Origin: Blattamonas nauphoetae
Taxonomy: Eukaryota; Preaxostyla; Oxymonadida
Direction of reading: 5' to 3'
Assembly: GCA_033064195.1 (NCBI GenBank)
Contig: JARBJD010000019.1
Location: forward strand, 372,001-436,000
Length of the DNA stretch: 64,000 nt
This document shows positions 10,663 through 22,885 of the stretch, piece after piece. Position 1 is the first letter of the stretch. Every line of letters begins with the position of its first letter. A model generated the notes under the pieces. That model saw only the letters and a list, made by a program, of their open reading frames with translations. It made no database searches and was not told where the DNA came from. A program made the translations under genes and the position numbers.

Positions 10663-13600
10663 TCAGTATCGAGATCTCTGAGACGGATCATTCACGTATG
10701 ATGAACTTGTAGGAACAGAAGAGCGTTGAAGGGATGATGAAGAAGTTGAAGAAAGAGCGGGTTTCATATGTCCGTACCCATACATCCCAGACGCATTCGA
10801 GGCTTGATAGGGATATGTGGGCACGACGTTGTAAGGGTCAGAAGGCATCCGAGGTACAGACGACGACGATGCTGAGAATGCACTGCGTGTGATGAAGGGG
10901 TCGATGTGCATCGCAGGGGAGTATGTTTGGTTGTAGCGATTGTGGTTGTATGTGCTGTAGTCGGGGAGAAGTCGTTCGGATGGTCGTTCTGTTTCGTAGT
11001 CTCTGTCCCGTATTCGCGGTCTGTCCTTCTCGCGATCGCGCGAGCTGTCCACATCTCTTTCTCTCTCTCTCTCCCTTTCCCGCTCTCGTTCTCTTTCCTT
11101 TTCACGTTCTCTCTCTCGTTCCTTTTCCCTCGTTCTTTCCGAATATCCATCCCATTCTGAATTGTACGAACCATAAGCGTGCGAAGAGCGTCTCCCACTT
11201 TCGTAGTATCCTTGCTCCCTGTCGTCCCACACAGGCTCTGACACTCTCGACGATGAACTTCTGACTTCCTCGTGTGACGAGCTGTGTTTGTGTTGAACAG
11301 AATCTCTGTCGCGATCGCGATCTCGACTGGAGTGTCTTCTTCGTCTGTCGTCGTCTCGGCCGTGCGAGTGTCGACTGGTGTGGGTGAGAGAATCATCGCT
11401 TTTGAAAGAGCGAGGATACTCGTCGTACTCTCGACCAGAATCAGTCCGACGCCGGGAATGCATCAAGTCTTCGTCAGTTCTCGTTTTTCGATCATAGTCC
11501 GAACTTCTCTCTCGATCCAGACGGCGTGATGACGAAAAGCCGTCGTCATCTCTTCTTGAAAGCGAGTCGTGACGACCAGAGAGTTTCAAATCGGTTGAAG
11601 AGTTACTCTCCTCGTGCGTGGGATACACTCGGACTGTTGAAGTGGATTTGACGGTTGGGAAGATCGGGTCTTTCTTGGATGGGACAGGCGAGAGTTCTGC
11701 TTTCGTTGGGACTGAGAGTTTCTCTTCAATTGTTGGGACGATGTCAGTTCGACTGATTGAGATGGATTTGTCCTTCGCAGATGGTTCTGGCTCAGTCGAC
11801 ACAGTTGGAATGACGAACGGGACAGGATTGTCATCGTAATCCACAATTTCCATGTTTTCTGCTTCCATTGATTCGATATGGTCACCTCTCTTCTGCTTCA
11901 CGATGGGCTCAATTGGAGCAACATTCTCTTCCTGTTTGTTGTCGACAGACACATCTTTCTTCTCCTCCGACAGTAGCTGCTGTGACAAAGGAGAAGGAAG
12001 TGGCTGCTGCGATGTGGGGGAGGCTTGCAAACGCGTGACCGAATACAAAACAGAAGGCAGAAGAGCCAGAACGAGATTTGACACAAGTCCAGCGAATGAT
12101 CCGTCCATTGGTGGTGTGAGTTCAGTCTGTTCTGATGTCGTTTCTCGCTGTGATCTCGAAAATGTCGCAAACAACTTGTCGAACTCGGAAGAGAGAGTTG
12201 AATGGTCGGGAAATGTTTGTGGGAGGCGAGTGGGATCCACTCCCTCGATCGGAGCCAGCAGTGTTGAGAGTGTTCTGTAGATCTCATTCTGTTGCGATGC
12301 AGTGCCCGGTTTGCTGGTGATGGATGGAATAGAGATGTGATGAATCGCTGGTTTGGGTGACTCATCTCGTTGAAGAGCCTTCTCCATCAACTTTGTGCTT
12401 GTCTCCGCATTCACTCGACTGCGTGCTCGCTCGTCTTTCTCCTTCACCAGTCGCTCCTTCCACGTTCGGATCTCACTCCCATGCAATCGAGACACAGCAA
12501 CAAGCGAGTCACCAACTTTTGAGCCCTGGAACCGGTCCTGGAATTCTTTGGCAAAGTCCTCAGAGAAGAACTCGACCAGACTCTGCTTCTCTCCGGGAAG
12601 GAAGGAGACGACAGTTGGAAGAGAAGAGAAGAAGTTGAAGACTCGTTTCAGTTTGGAGAATGAATGAACTGAATCGGTGTAGGACATGAGAAGGAAGATT
12701 CCGGAATCTGGCTTGTCCTCCTCACTCGACGACTCATTCTGTTCCTTTCTTTCGCTTTTGGGTCTGTCGTGATGAGATGAGGATGCGGACGATGACGACG
12801 ATTCCGAGTTGCTGTCGGAAGACGACGCCACTCTGCCGTCAGACGGAGGTGTGATCGTCACATCTTCTTTCTCTTTCTCTCTCGCCTTCCTTGCCAGTGT
12901 CAACATCCTTGTCCTCTGCCTTCTCTCATTCGCGTCCTGTTTCTTCAATCTCCTCATTTCTCGCATCGACAACTTCTTCTCCAGCCGTTTTGCATCTTCT
13001 TTCTTTCGGAGAACGTTCTCTCGGCGAGCTGCTCTCGCTTTCTCTGTCAGCTTCAGACGAAGAGCAAGCTGCTCTTCGGACATCTGTGCCCGTTCTCGCA
13101 TCTTCTCCTCTTTCGTCTTCTTTCCCACTTTCTTCCGCACATAGATTCCTCGCACGAGAGTCTCCTCTTTTTCCGTTTCCTTCTTCTCCGCCTTCTCCTT
13201 CTTCTTCTTTTCCTTCTCTTCCTTCTTCTGTTTCTCCTCTTTTTCTTCTTTTTTCGACTGTTTTTTTGTGTTGGGCATCGGCGAAGGCGATTTATCGTCC
13301 GCGTTTCGTGTCTTCCTCGGCGTCATGTCATGCATCCCCACATCCTTCAGAAGCGCAAACACTTCCTTCGCTCCTGGCTTCACTGGCGGTGCGAAGCCTG
13401 AATTCGGGGTGGGAGGTTGGTCCGAGAGTGAGTTTTCCTTCAGTCTTTGTCTCCAGTGCTTTGATTTCTCTTTTTGGACTGGTGATGGTTCCGACGCTTC
13501 CTTCTCCTCTGTTTTCGTTGATTGAACTTCAATTGTCTGTGGCTCTTCTTTCACAACGACAAATCCATCGTCATTGACCTGCGACGGCGAAATCGCTCGG

Positions 13601-16600
13601 GCTGGTGTCATCTTCCGCGTGCCTTTCTGAACCTTTCGTTTGAGGACCAAGACAGTCGATGGTTCCACCTTCCCGTGCTCCGTTTCTTGTGTGTTCACCA
13701 CCAACGGTTCGTCTGGAGAGAGAAGATTCTCAAGATTGTTGATGGAGGGAATTGTGGACGGTGATTGGAGATCAAACAGCAGCGGATATTCAACATTCGA
13801 TGAAGGATCGGACATGGGCTGGCCCGACCAGCGAGTTGGAATGGGTGCGGAGGATTCTTTTGGCTTCGCCTTCCTTCTCTTCTTCTTCCCAAACGTCCAC
13901 TTCGGCTTTGGCTTCACTTTCTGTTGATTAGCCTCGTCTTTCTCCAATTGAAGGAGGTCCGCCACTGCCTTCTCCTCCAACTCCAACATCTTCTTCTGGT
14001 CTGCCGTCGGTTGCTCACCCGGATGAACGAAATACACCATTTTGATCTGAACAACAGGAGCGACAGCAGGAGGGTTTTTGGGCTCGAGAGGAAAGGGCCG
14101 TTTGATGTCTTTTCCGAGTGTCATGAAGAAGGAGCAGAAGATGGTGAGAGGGCGGAAGAGGTGGGAGACTGTGTGGAAGGAGGGGTGGGAATGGAGAGCG
14201 TGTTGGATTGTGGTGAGGATGGACGATGCTTGGTACGTGAACTGATCCACTGAGTTGATCACGGTGTGTGGTTTGTTCATCTTTTTGATGTGCTGCAGTC
14301 GCGTGTTGCAGTGCAGATTGATCGCAATCTGATTGAGAATTGATGGAAATGACATGTCTGTTGGTTGTTGTGGCGAAGGAGGCGACGTCAGAATATTCAG
14401 AATTCTGTTGACAATCCCATCTTTATCTGTCGATTCGAAGAAAGTGCGAAGAAGATTGGTGAGAGGAACGAACGACTGTGGAAGACGAGGAGCCTGATGA
14501 CCGATCGCCACTCTCCCCGCATCCGGATCACTCTCCGCCTTCTTCGACGACCTCATCGCTTTCCATCGCAACACAGATCCCTCCATCATGCACCCCTTCC
14601 ACGGCTCTTCTTCCGTCGCGTATGTTTGGTTCTTTAATGTGGGTCCGAGAGCGAGGTAGAGAGGAGAGACGGGTTTGGTGAAGACGGAGTATGTGTTCTT
14701 TGTGGGATGATCGATTCGTTCAATACATTCACTCTGATGTTCAATCGCACGAAGGATGTAAAGAGTTGTGTCTATCAATCTGAGACAAATGAAGAAAAGA
14801 GAAAGACAAACAATTGTGAGTTGCTCTCAAAATACTTCAAAACCACATCAGACCCAATCTGAGCTGCAGCGGGTAAGAGTATGCCTGAAACCTTCACGTA
14901 CAAAGCCATTCCACGATAAATCGGAGTGTGGGTATGAATGCTCTCTTCGTCGTGATTTTTGAACAAGTTGGGACGAGAGATGTCGGAGAAGAGGGAGATA
15001 ATGTCGGGAAGAAGAGTCGCTCGCTCGGCAGTTGGGATGCAGTTCCAGACGAGCGGGATCAGTCGGGTGACATCGTCAGAGAGTTGGGAATGGAGCATGT
15101 GATAAGAGTAATGGTTTGGTGTTGCTGTTTCCTCGCCGAAGCTTGTTCGAATGAGAGCGAAGAGGGTGGTCATGATTGGGCAGAATGGAAAACGCTCCAT
15201 TTCGGCAGCAATCGGCGACGGATGGCACAGAAGGACAGAAATGAAGTTGAAGAAGTATGAAATGAGGAGATGATACGATGAGACATCGAATGGAGGGGCA
15301 GGAAAACTGTCTTCTATCATTTCTGGAACTGTGCTGTCAATCAGCATCCCTTCCGATTGAGGTTCAGCCGGATCCTTCATCCCAACTCGATTGTAGATCG
15401 TCTTTTTGAGACGTTCAGCGAGAATACTGATTGTGGACACGTTTGTGTCGGATGAATCGATGAATGGGGCGGATTTGTCAAAAATGAATGAAATGAGCAG
15501 TTTCCGGCAGCGGTCGACGTTGGGGGCGCGTTTGGCAACTTTGATAAGAAAATAAAGAACAGCAGAAACAAGTAATTGTTTATCTGCGGATTGACAATAA
15601 TTTGATGGTTGGGGAGGATCTGAACACAGATCGAAGAAAATGAGTGACGAATGACGGAGTTGGAGAAAATATGAGAAATAATACGAATCATAAATCAAAA
15701 AGAATCATTAAAATCGAGAAAAGTGGTCAGAAACGAATCGACAGGACTGGGAAGGGCATACTTTGTGAAGTGTTAGGAGTATCTGAATAATCGAAAAGAT
15801 CGTTATCCCACGACAGTGTGAGGGATGCTTGAACAAAAGAGAGGAACTGAAGACTTGCTAACGGAGGAGGGAGAGCGAAGACGTTCGTAGTGGTTTGGGC
15901 AGGGTAAGTGAAAGGGAGAGCTGAGAAGAGGAATATCTGCGTGAGGAACAATATAAGCTGAGTATTGGCATGGCGGAAAGGATTGTCATGGGAGGAATTA
16001 CTAAATGGGAAATAGGGAACTGAGGGAAAAATTGTAATCAGGAGAAAATGGAGATTCAAAATCAGAAAAAGTGATGATGAAATTGAGGATAAAACAAATA
16101 TATGAAGGAAAAGATTAAAAAGGAATGAAATAAATTCAAATATAAAGAGAATAGAGTCAATAAATATCAATAAGTTTGGTGATATCAAACGTTGCTGCGA
16201 CGAGATTTGTGATCCCAAATATGGAGGAAAAGTGAGTCTTGTTAGAAGAGCTCCAATTTCAGTACCAAGAGTACCATTCCATTGATCGAGAATTAGCGTA
16301 GGCTTGTTCACAATTCGGGTGAAAGTGACAAAAAGTTGAGTTGCCACTGTGAAGATCATGGACAATCTTTTGGATATTGTTGCTAATTCTGGGGACTATA
16401 ACGAAGAAAAAGATGAATAATATAGAGAGGGATAACAAGACAAAATGAATAGATAAAATAAGTAGAATTTGAGATATATGAGGAAAAATGAGAAAAAAAG
16501 TTTGTAAATCGAGAAAAAAATTGTATGCAAACAGAAGTTGCGAAATCCACGTTGGTATTTTGATCTTCCATTGCTTCCGGTGCTTTTGCGAGAGTGGCGG

Positions 16601-17837
16601 CTCGATCATATTCGTCGATAGCGGTCTGGAGAAGGACGATCAGAAGGGACGTCAGCAGAGGAAGTGCTGAGCGAGAACTGCTCGGATCCCACGCAGCAAC
16701 GCACTTTTCCTCGCAGACTGGCGAGAGGATGGCCAAATTGCTTGAAATGATGATAGGGAAGTTGTCAGTGATCAGGTTCAAAGATGAGAAGATTGCGATT
16801 GATCCACGTGTGCGTGTCGATGGCTGAGCAGCTCGCTCAAAAGCATTCAGAAGGGAGTGTACGTTGAGAGAGAGAAGTGAGGCGATCGCTGGATGAATCG
16901 AGAGAATTAGAGGAAGAGGAATGTTGAAATTTGAAATCAGAGATGGAATGATTGGACGAGGGGATTTCTTCTCGTCAGGGAAATGAGCCCAGCGAAGCTG
17001 GAGAAGACGAATGAGAGAGATGAGGAAGAAATAGCGTGGATGGAGGTCAAGGATTGGGAGTGATGTGTTCGTAAAACCGGAGATCGAGAACATCGCACTC
17101 AAATATGCGCAGAGAGACGCCACAGACGTGGAATTGCGCTGTGTGGCCACGAGTTCCACATGGTTGATCAAGTGCGGGAGAAAGTTAGGTATTTCTGGGA
17201 CGACAGAACTATTTGGGATCACGGTTTGTTCAAGGCCGGTAAGAACATCAACCAAACGATGTCTCGGGATTAATAATTTCTCCGAAAGACCGTATTGGGA
17301 GAGAACCGATGATATCACACGTTTTGGCTGAGATCCTGTTGGTCGAGCGAGTGAGCACAGAACGCAGGACGACGAAATTGGGGCAAGTGGGGGTTCTTGG
17401 ATAGGATATGGTTTCGACACAAGTTCTTTTAAAATCGACATTGGAGTTGTGAATGAAACGTGTCCCATAATTTTCCGTGCCAAAATATTCCCGAAATCCT
17501 TGTCATTCCCAAGACTGCACAAAGAGAGGATGATAAATGGGACTACAGCCAATAAGTATTTCTCATCTTCGGGGATTTCTTTAAAATCAGACGATCCAAA
17601 AAGAGTAGCAGGTCGACAGAGCACATCAACCATTAGACTGGCAAGATGATGACGTTCTTCCTGTGTTGTAAATCCGGTGATTTCAGGATCGCGGTCAGAG
17701 GATACGAAAGGAAGAAAAACGTTCAAAAGTTGACCATAAATTTTAGCATTGTCAATAAAGGATCTTGGCGTCGGAGAAACGAGGTTCAACAATGATTCAA
17801 TTTCCGCTGAGGAGGCGTTTGATGACGGGAACTGCAT
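10663..17837 (-). CDS. Large unrecognised protein with RS/RE-rich tail, five exons
   Basis: Exons 17837-16533, 16395-16191, 16019-15762, 15619-14836 and 14779-10663 join in frame (introns of 137, 171, 142 and 56 nt, all GT-AG) into 2222 residues from the ATG at 17837. Residues 1 to about 1000 are Leu/Ile-rich and predicted helical, in the style of HEAT/ARM solenoids, though I see no diagnostic repeat. After that come Lys-rich stretches (for example WTFGKKKRRKAKPK), a KEKEEKQKKEEKEKKKK block, and from about residue 1850 an Arg/Ser/Asp/Glu-rich tail with a run of alternating RE. Such tails are typical of nuclear RNA-processing or transcription-export proteins (THOC2 and SR-related proteins have them), but I do not recognise the N-terminal domain and do not assign a family. 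The 171-nt segment 16190-16020 stays open when read through, so that intron is less certain than the others. Confidence 0.7.
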
Positions 17838-18021
17838 TTTTACCAGAAAGGGTATCGACTATATATGTCAGGAAGGGACGACCGATACCACAGATGATGC
17901 GTACGATTCTGGTGAGAAGATGACGTCTCGCTGCAGAGAGTTTTCGAAACGCTTATTTTGGATACCTGCAACAACTATCTATGAAAAGGACTATCCAGAA
18001 TCTGATTTGCATTTATCGATT

Positions 18022-18860
18022 CTATGATGACTGTGAATGATATTCATTAACCTTGTGATCACAGAATATCAATTTTGAGATGAAAGACTTGAGATCCGCC
18101 TCCAATCGACTTTGCATGACGTCTTGCACAGATCCTGAATCTTCCCACTTAACTGAGTTCCCCACGTACTGTTCAGGTTGACATATGTCTTGATGAATTA
18201 AAATCAAGTGAGGGTAGTTCACAATCTTGATAGGAGCAGGTTCACATTCTGTAAAATGCGAACACATAGCGATTATGAAGGAGGAAAGTTCATGATGAAA
18301 GAGATAAAGAGACTATTTGAACGAAGAAAGCAAAAACTAATGGTATAACAACGCCCAACAATCCAAAATCGTTCATTATGTCATTGACATGGATAAATCT
18401 CCTTCCCGGCTTAATGGATCGTACCCTGAGTACCGAAGACTGTAATCAGCCCTGATTTATCTGCTGAATACATAAAAAAAGAATCGAGTCGGTAGGAGAG
18501 TTTTTAACTTTCTTTTCATGAAATGAGCGTGAAACACGATTAAACACATCTAGAACTGACTTGAAATAGGGTGACATTGAAGGATGTTCTGTCAGTAAGT
18601 CGCCCATTCTGTCATCAGAGTGAGTCTGTTTGTGTTGATGTTCTTTCAAGAGTCGCTTCTTGAGTGGACGTTCAGACGTCGAGAAAAGCTGATGGACGTC
18701 ATTCTTTGTTTCTGATGGTCGTGTCGTGTTTACGCAAGAACGACGAAGTCGATACTGCGATCACGACACGATTCAAGAGACCCTCCTTCAAACTAGCAGA
18801 CGAATTCACGATAAAACTCGAAGTCAGCAGTGTCCAGTGTTGGAAAAGAGAATCTAAGAC
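18022..18860 (-). other. Exon-like pieces of an unrecognised minus-strand gene
   Basis: Between the two large minus-strand genes there are coding-like segments. One runs from about 18767 to 18526 and contains RLRRSCVNTTRPSE and MSPYFKSVLDVFNRVSRSF. A GT-AG intron (about 18525-18447) would join it in frame to SSVLRVRSIKPGRRFIHVND (about 18446-18345). A third segment (18267-18022) contains KIVNYPHLILIHQDICQPEQ and ends at a TAG. I could not find a splice pair that keeps frame between the second and third pieces, nor a convincing start codon upstream (a candidate exon with FQHWTLLTSSFI lies at about 18855-18820). It may be one small multi-exon gene or two. No family recognised. Confidence 0.4.
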
Positions 18861-19049
18861 GATGAAATGAGTGAACAGAATACAAACAGTTGATTCTCAA
18901 TGAGGAACTATACGTTATCGTGTCCAACTATTTTAGAATTGAAACTTGATGAATGAAGGGACTATCGTGCATGAAGTTCTGCAGCGAGATCTCATTCAAG
19001 TTATATTGCATCATTCACATCTCATTTTGGAGCATCATTACTCTTGTGC

Positions 19050-22000
19050 TCAATATGGCCAACGATCGAGAAGGGATTTGCCTTCGTTGTCTTTCATTTG
19101 GTGGATGTTTAAATGGTCGTTCCGCATATGGCCGAGGAGCGCCGTGGATAGGAGTTGTTTGAAACAGAACGGGCATTTCTTATTGAACGGACGTGTTTGA
19201 TACATTGAGACAAATCTGCATCCACACAAATGTTCCATCATGTCTTTTACTGCATAATTGCGATCGCAGAATGGACATTTCACTGTCATTTCCAGATAAA
19301 GCTGTTTATGGCGTTCACTCACATGTTGAAAAACCTCGTCCTGAGTTCTGAGAATGACTAAACAGTGCGTACAGAACAAGTCTGGTTGTCCGTTTTCGAG
19401 ATGACGTCGTAGATGATATAAACTGTCTGGTACTCCCGTTACTCGACAGAGAAAACATTGCTGTTTATTGTCAATGCTTAGTTGTGTGCTATTGAGGTCA
19501 GACTTATGGCATTGTTTCAGATGGTCAAGGAGCAGATTCTGAGAAGTATAAGTGCGGATTTGCAGACGGTTGAGTGACGACTGAGAACAGAGGGGACAAT
19601 AGAACGGGTCTGGCTGAGCTTTCGGTCGACATTCATTCACGAAATGATAGAGGAACGTTTCTGGAGAAGTTCGTTGGACACAGAAAGGACATGATTCGCT
19701 TTTCTGACTATTTTGATCTCTCTTCAAATCCACTTCACTCGATTTCGCATTTGGGCGATCTCTCCATGCTTCTGACAAGAGTTGTTCTGCTCTCTTTCTC
19801 TCTTTCGTCAGTCCGTGATGGCCTACCAGCCGTCGCATTTCATTCCAATCTCGGCGGAGATTGGGATGTTGGTTATCCTCAAAGCGGTGGAGAGCGGCCT
19901 CCTCTTTCTCAATGTGATCCAGAAGCTCGATAAAAGTCATTTCCTTTTGGCAGAAAGGGCATTTCACGGATTGTGATTGAGACGGAAGGGGAGTTTCTGG
20001 TCGGGAGTAGCAACGATACATGTGAGAAACCATTCGAGATAATTGACGGTCACTGTTACAAAGTGGGCACGCAGCGGAGAGTAAGAGAAGTGTGGTGTGA
20101 TGGCTGGACCGGAGATGCGACGTAAAGTCGCGTTTTGAGAGACGTGCCTCACAGACTGGGCAGGCAATCTGTGTGTTTGAATACCGCGTTGTCATGTGTT
20201 GCTGGTGGAAGTGAGTGATGAATGCCAATCGTTGCATTGAGGCGTCGCAGAACGGGCAGATAATTTCAGTGTGTCTGTGTTTTCTCTGTCTGTCCAATTC
20301 TTCTCGTTCTCTTTTCTCCTTCGCTTCTCGTTCTCTTCTTTCCTTCTCTTCTCGTTCCCATCTCCAAACTTCTTCCATTTTCTTCTGTTCCTCCATCGCC
20401 ATTTTCTCGGCCTCCACATCGCCCCCATGCATCTTCTGAACATGCTCCTCCATCTGATCAATCTCCACAGCCACCCCACAATACTGACATGTCATTTTCA
20501 CTTTCTCCTCCTTTTTTGCTGCCTTCCGTCGAAAACGGTTCTGAGCTGGCTGTTGTTGGAGAGGTGATGGTTCTGTGACGAGTTCTAACGATGGAGAGGA
20601 TGTTTGTGGAAGTGGTTCTGGAGCAGGGTCAGATAGAGGTGGAAGGTCGATGTTAACCCTTGATGGGAGGGGTTGCGTTGGTTCGAGTCCCTCTTCTGTC
20701 GGGTTTTCCTGACGCGTGTTTGAATTCGGCCAGGGATGAGCAGTCGGAGTGGACAGACGTGGGGCTTCTTGCGTATTGACTTGAATCTGATCACGATCTG
20801 TCCATCTCTGATTGTCATCCACCGTATGTTCACCTGTCCCGTGTCCATTTTCGTCTTTTCCTGTTGTGCCCCGCTCTTGCTGGCGTTTGTTAAATCGATT
20901 AATTTGATTGGGTTGTTGAACTGGTGTTGGTACCCCCATCGGTCTCGTATTCTGGCGATTTGTGGTCCCTACGGACGGCATAATTGGCTCTGGACCTTTT
21001 GTTGTTTGGCGAAGAAGGGTGTTGTTCGTGGAAGTTGGTGTCGTCGGTGACGGGGCAGCTTTCCAGCCTGTCCCAGCTCCATGATCGTCCACGACCATCT
21101 CAACGGTAGTTGGAGCCTGGTTGATCTTTTTAGTCTCCACACCACCCTGTGGCACTGTTTGATGACTTTGAGGATTGTAATCTCCTGTTTTGAGTTGGAT
21201 GAACTCCATCCACGGAAGTTGGAGGGCGTTGGGGTTGATTTGTGGGTAGTCAGCAGTGAAGTATGGATGGTTCAGGAGGTGATGTCCAAGGGTGTCGATG
21301 CGATCAGCTGGATTTTGTGCGAACATTCTGTGGAGGAGGTCGCTGAGATGTTGGGAATTGCCGAAGTGTGTTGTAAGATTGGGATGATAGAAATTAGGGC
21401 CTGCTTTGATTTTTCTGAATTGAAGAAATATGGGGAGGAAAATGAAACCTATGCAGTTCGAGCATGGACGCTGTCTTGAAAGGGTGTCTACAAACGCATG
21501 AATTGGACGGTAAATGAAGAAACAAACTCTCCTGTCAACATCTCGTAGAATATGCACCCTGCAGCCCAAATATCCAGTTTTTGGTCGTAAGGTTCTTCAT
21601 TTATGGCTTCAGGTGACTATTTGTGTAGGAACACGTGGTTAAGCACCAGATGTGGGAGGAGAAAGAAATGATAGGAGAAATGGAGTGAATAAGGAGACTA
21701 TCGAACGTCATACCATGTAGAGAGGTGTTCTAATTAAATTGAAAGAGGGAGATCACGAAAAATATGGTTTACACACCCACAGACTGTGTTATTTGTCCTG
21801 TCGATGGACCCTTGCTCCCCAATTCTTTTTAGGAGACCAAAATCCGAAATAACAAGCCGAACACTTTGACTTTGTGGATTATAAGCCAACAGAAGATTGT
21901 CTGGTTTGATATCCCTTCAAATGAGTAAATGGGACAGCGAGAAAAAAAGTGAGGCGAAGTCCGAATGGAATACCGATGGATGAATCCATTTTGATGAAGA

Positions 22001-22751
22001 TCTGTCAGTCCAGACACTTGTTGAAGCCAGAAAATTAAAAATAAGCAGGGTGGATATTGTTTGGACGAGAGATGAACGAATGAATGAACTGGCAGACGGA
22101 GCATGTAAAGAACTCGCTTCGCAAGATATTCGGGAACTCCTCCGTTCTCATTCGCTTTGATAATGTCAGAGAGGTTCTGTGGATTCATGGGTAGATTGGG
22201 AAATAGTGAAATCGATGATGAGAACTGACAAACTCCTTGATCGGCATATTCAAGAAACAAAACATGTTGGTCTCCTTGACTATTCACCATACAAGAATGA
22301 ACTTCAAGGATGAACGGGTTTGTGATACTAACATCGGGAGGAGAAGACAGGGAGGAGCGCCAGATAATGGTTGAGGCAGAGAACAGAGTATAGAAGAACA
22401 TAAACAACCAATTATATAAACAGATGGCTTTGGAGAACAAACTTGCAGGCCTTTATTTTCGATGCGGTGTGATACTCGGCGAGGGCGACCGCAGAATTGT
22501 TTATCACTTTAGCTGCCAGGTATCTCCCTTGAAGAACAACAATGTACACTCTACAGCAAAGGTGAGAAGAGGAGAGAGACATACCGTCCATATTGTCCTT
22601 GGCCTTTCAAAAGAAGGATTAGAGTATTTGAGAAATGAAAGTGGTGAAAAACACGACAAACCCAAGGCAGCATATTCCTACATGACTGTAAAAAGAAAGA
22701 AAGGCAACACACTGTGCATCCACAAGCCATAAGAAGGTCAACGTCCGTCAT
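19050..22751 (-). CDS. Ser/Thr protein kinase fused to ~11 C2H2-type zinc fingers
   Basis: Nine exons join in frame into 1072 residues from the ATG at 22751: introns 22584-22551, 22442-22328, 22233-22177, 21973-21915, 21776-21730, 21713-21617, 21527-21488 and 21448-21415, including a 16-nt exon (21729-21714). Kinase landmarks appear in order across the junctions: glycine loop GQGQYGRV, catalytic Lys in AAKVI, HRDIKPDN, DFG, GTPLYMSPEA with both halves of the activation segment supplied by separate exons, DIWAAGC, and the HPYF end of the C-lobe (to about residue 340). All catalytic residues are present. A Pro/Thr/Gln-rich linker follows. From about 590 to 1065 there are about 11 CPFC- or CPLC-type fingers (C-x2-C, then H and H or C). 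The kinase is closest in style to NEK/CAMK-like kinases. Fingers of this short type bind zinc and often act in ubiquitin, RNA or protein binding; their role here is unknown. A further intron near 22105 in the helix before HRD is possible. Confidence 0.85.
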
Positions 22752-22885
22752 CAGATGAGAAAGAAAAGCCTGATCGAACCACCATCTTTTATGGAAGCAT
22801 GATGAGAATGCTGATCATGAAATTAAACCAAAATAAATGATATGAAACCAGTGAAACAAATGAAAACTGCTTGAAAACGATCTTA

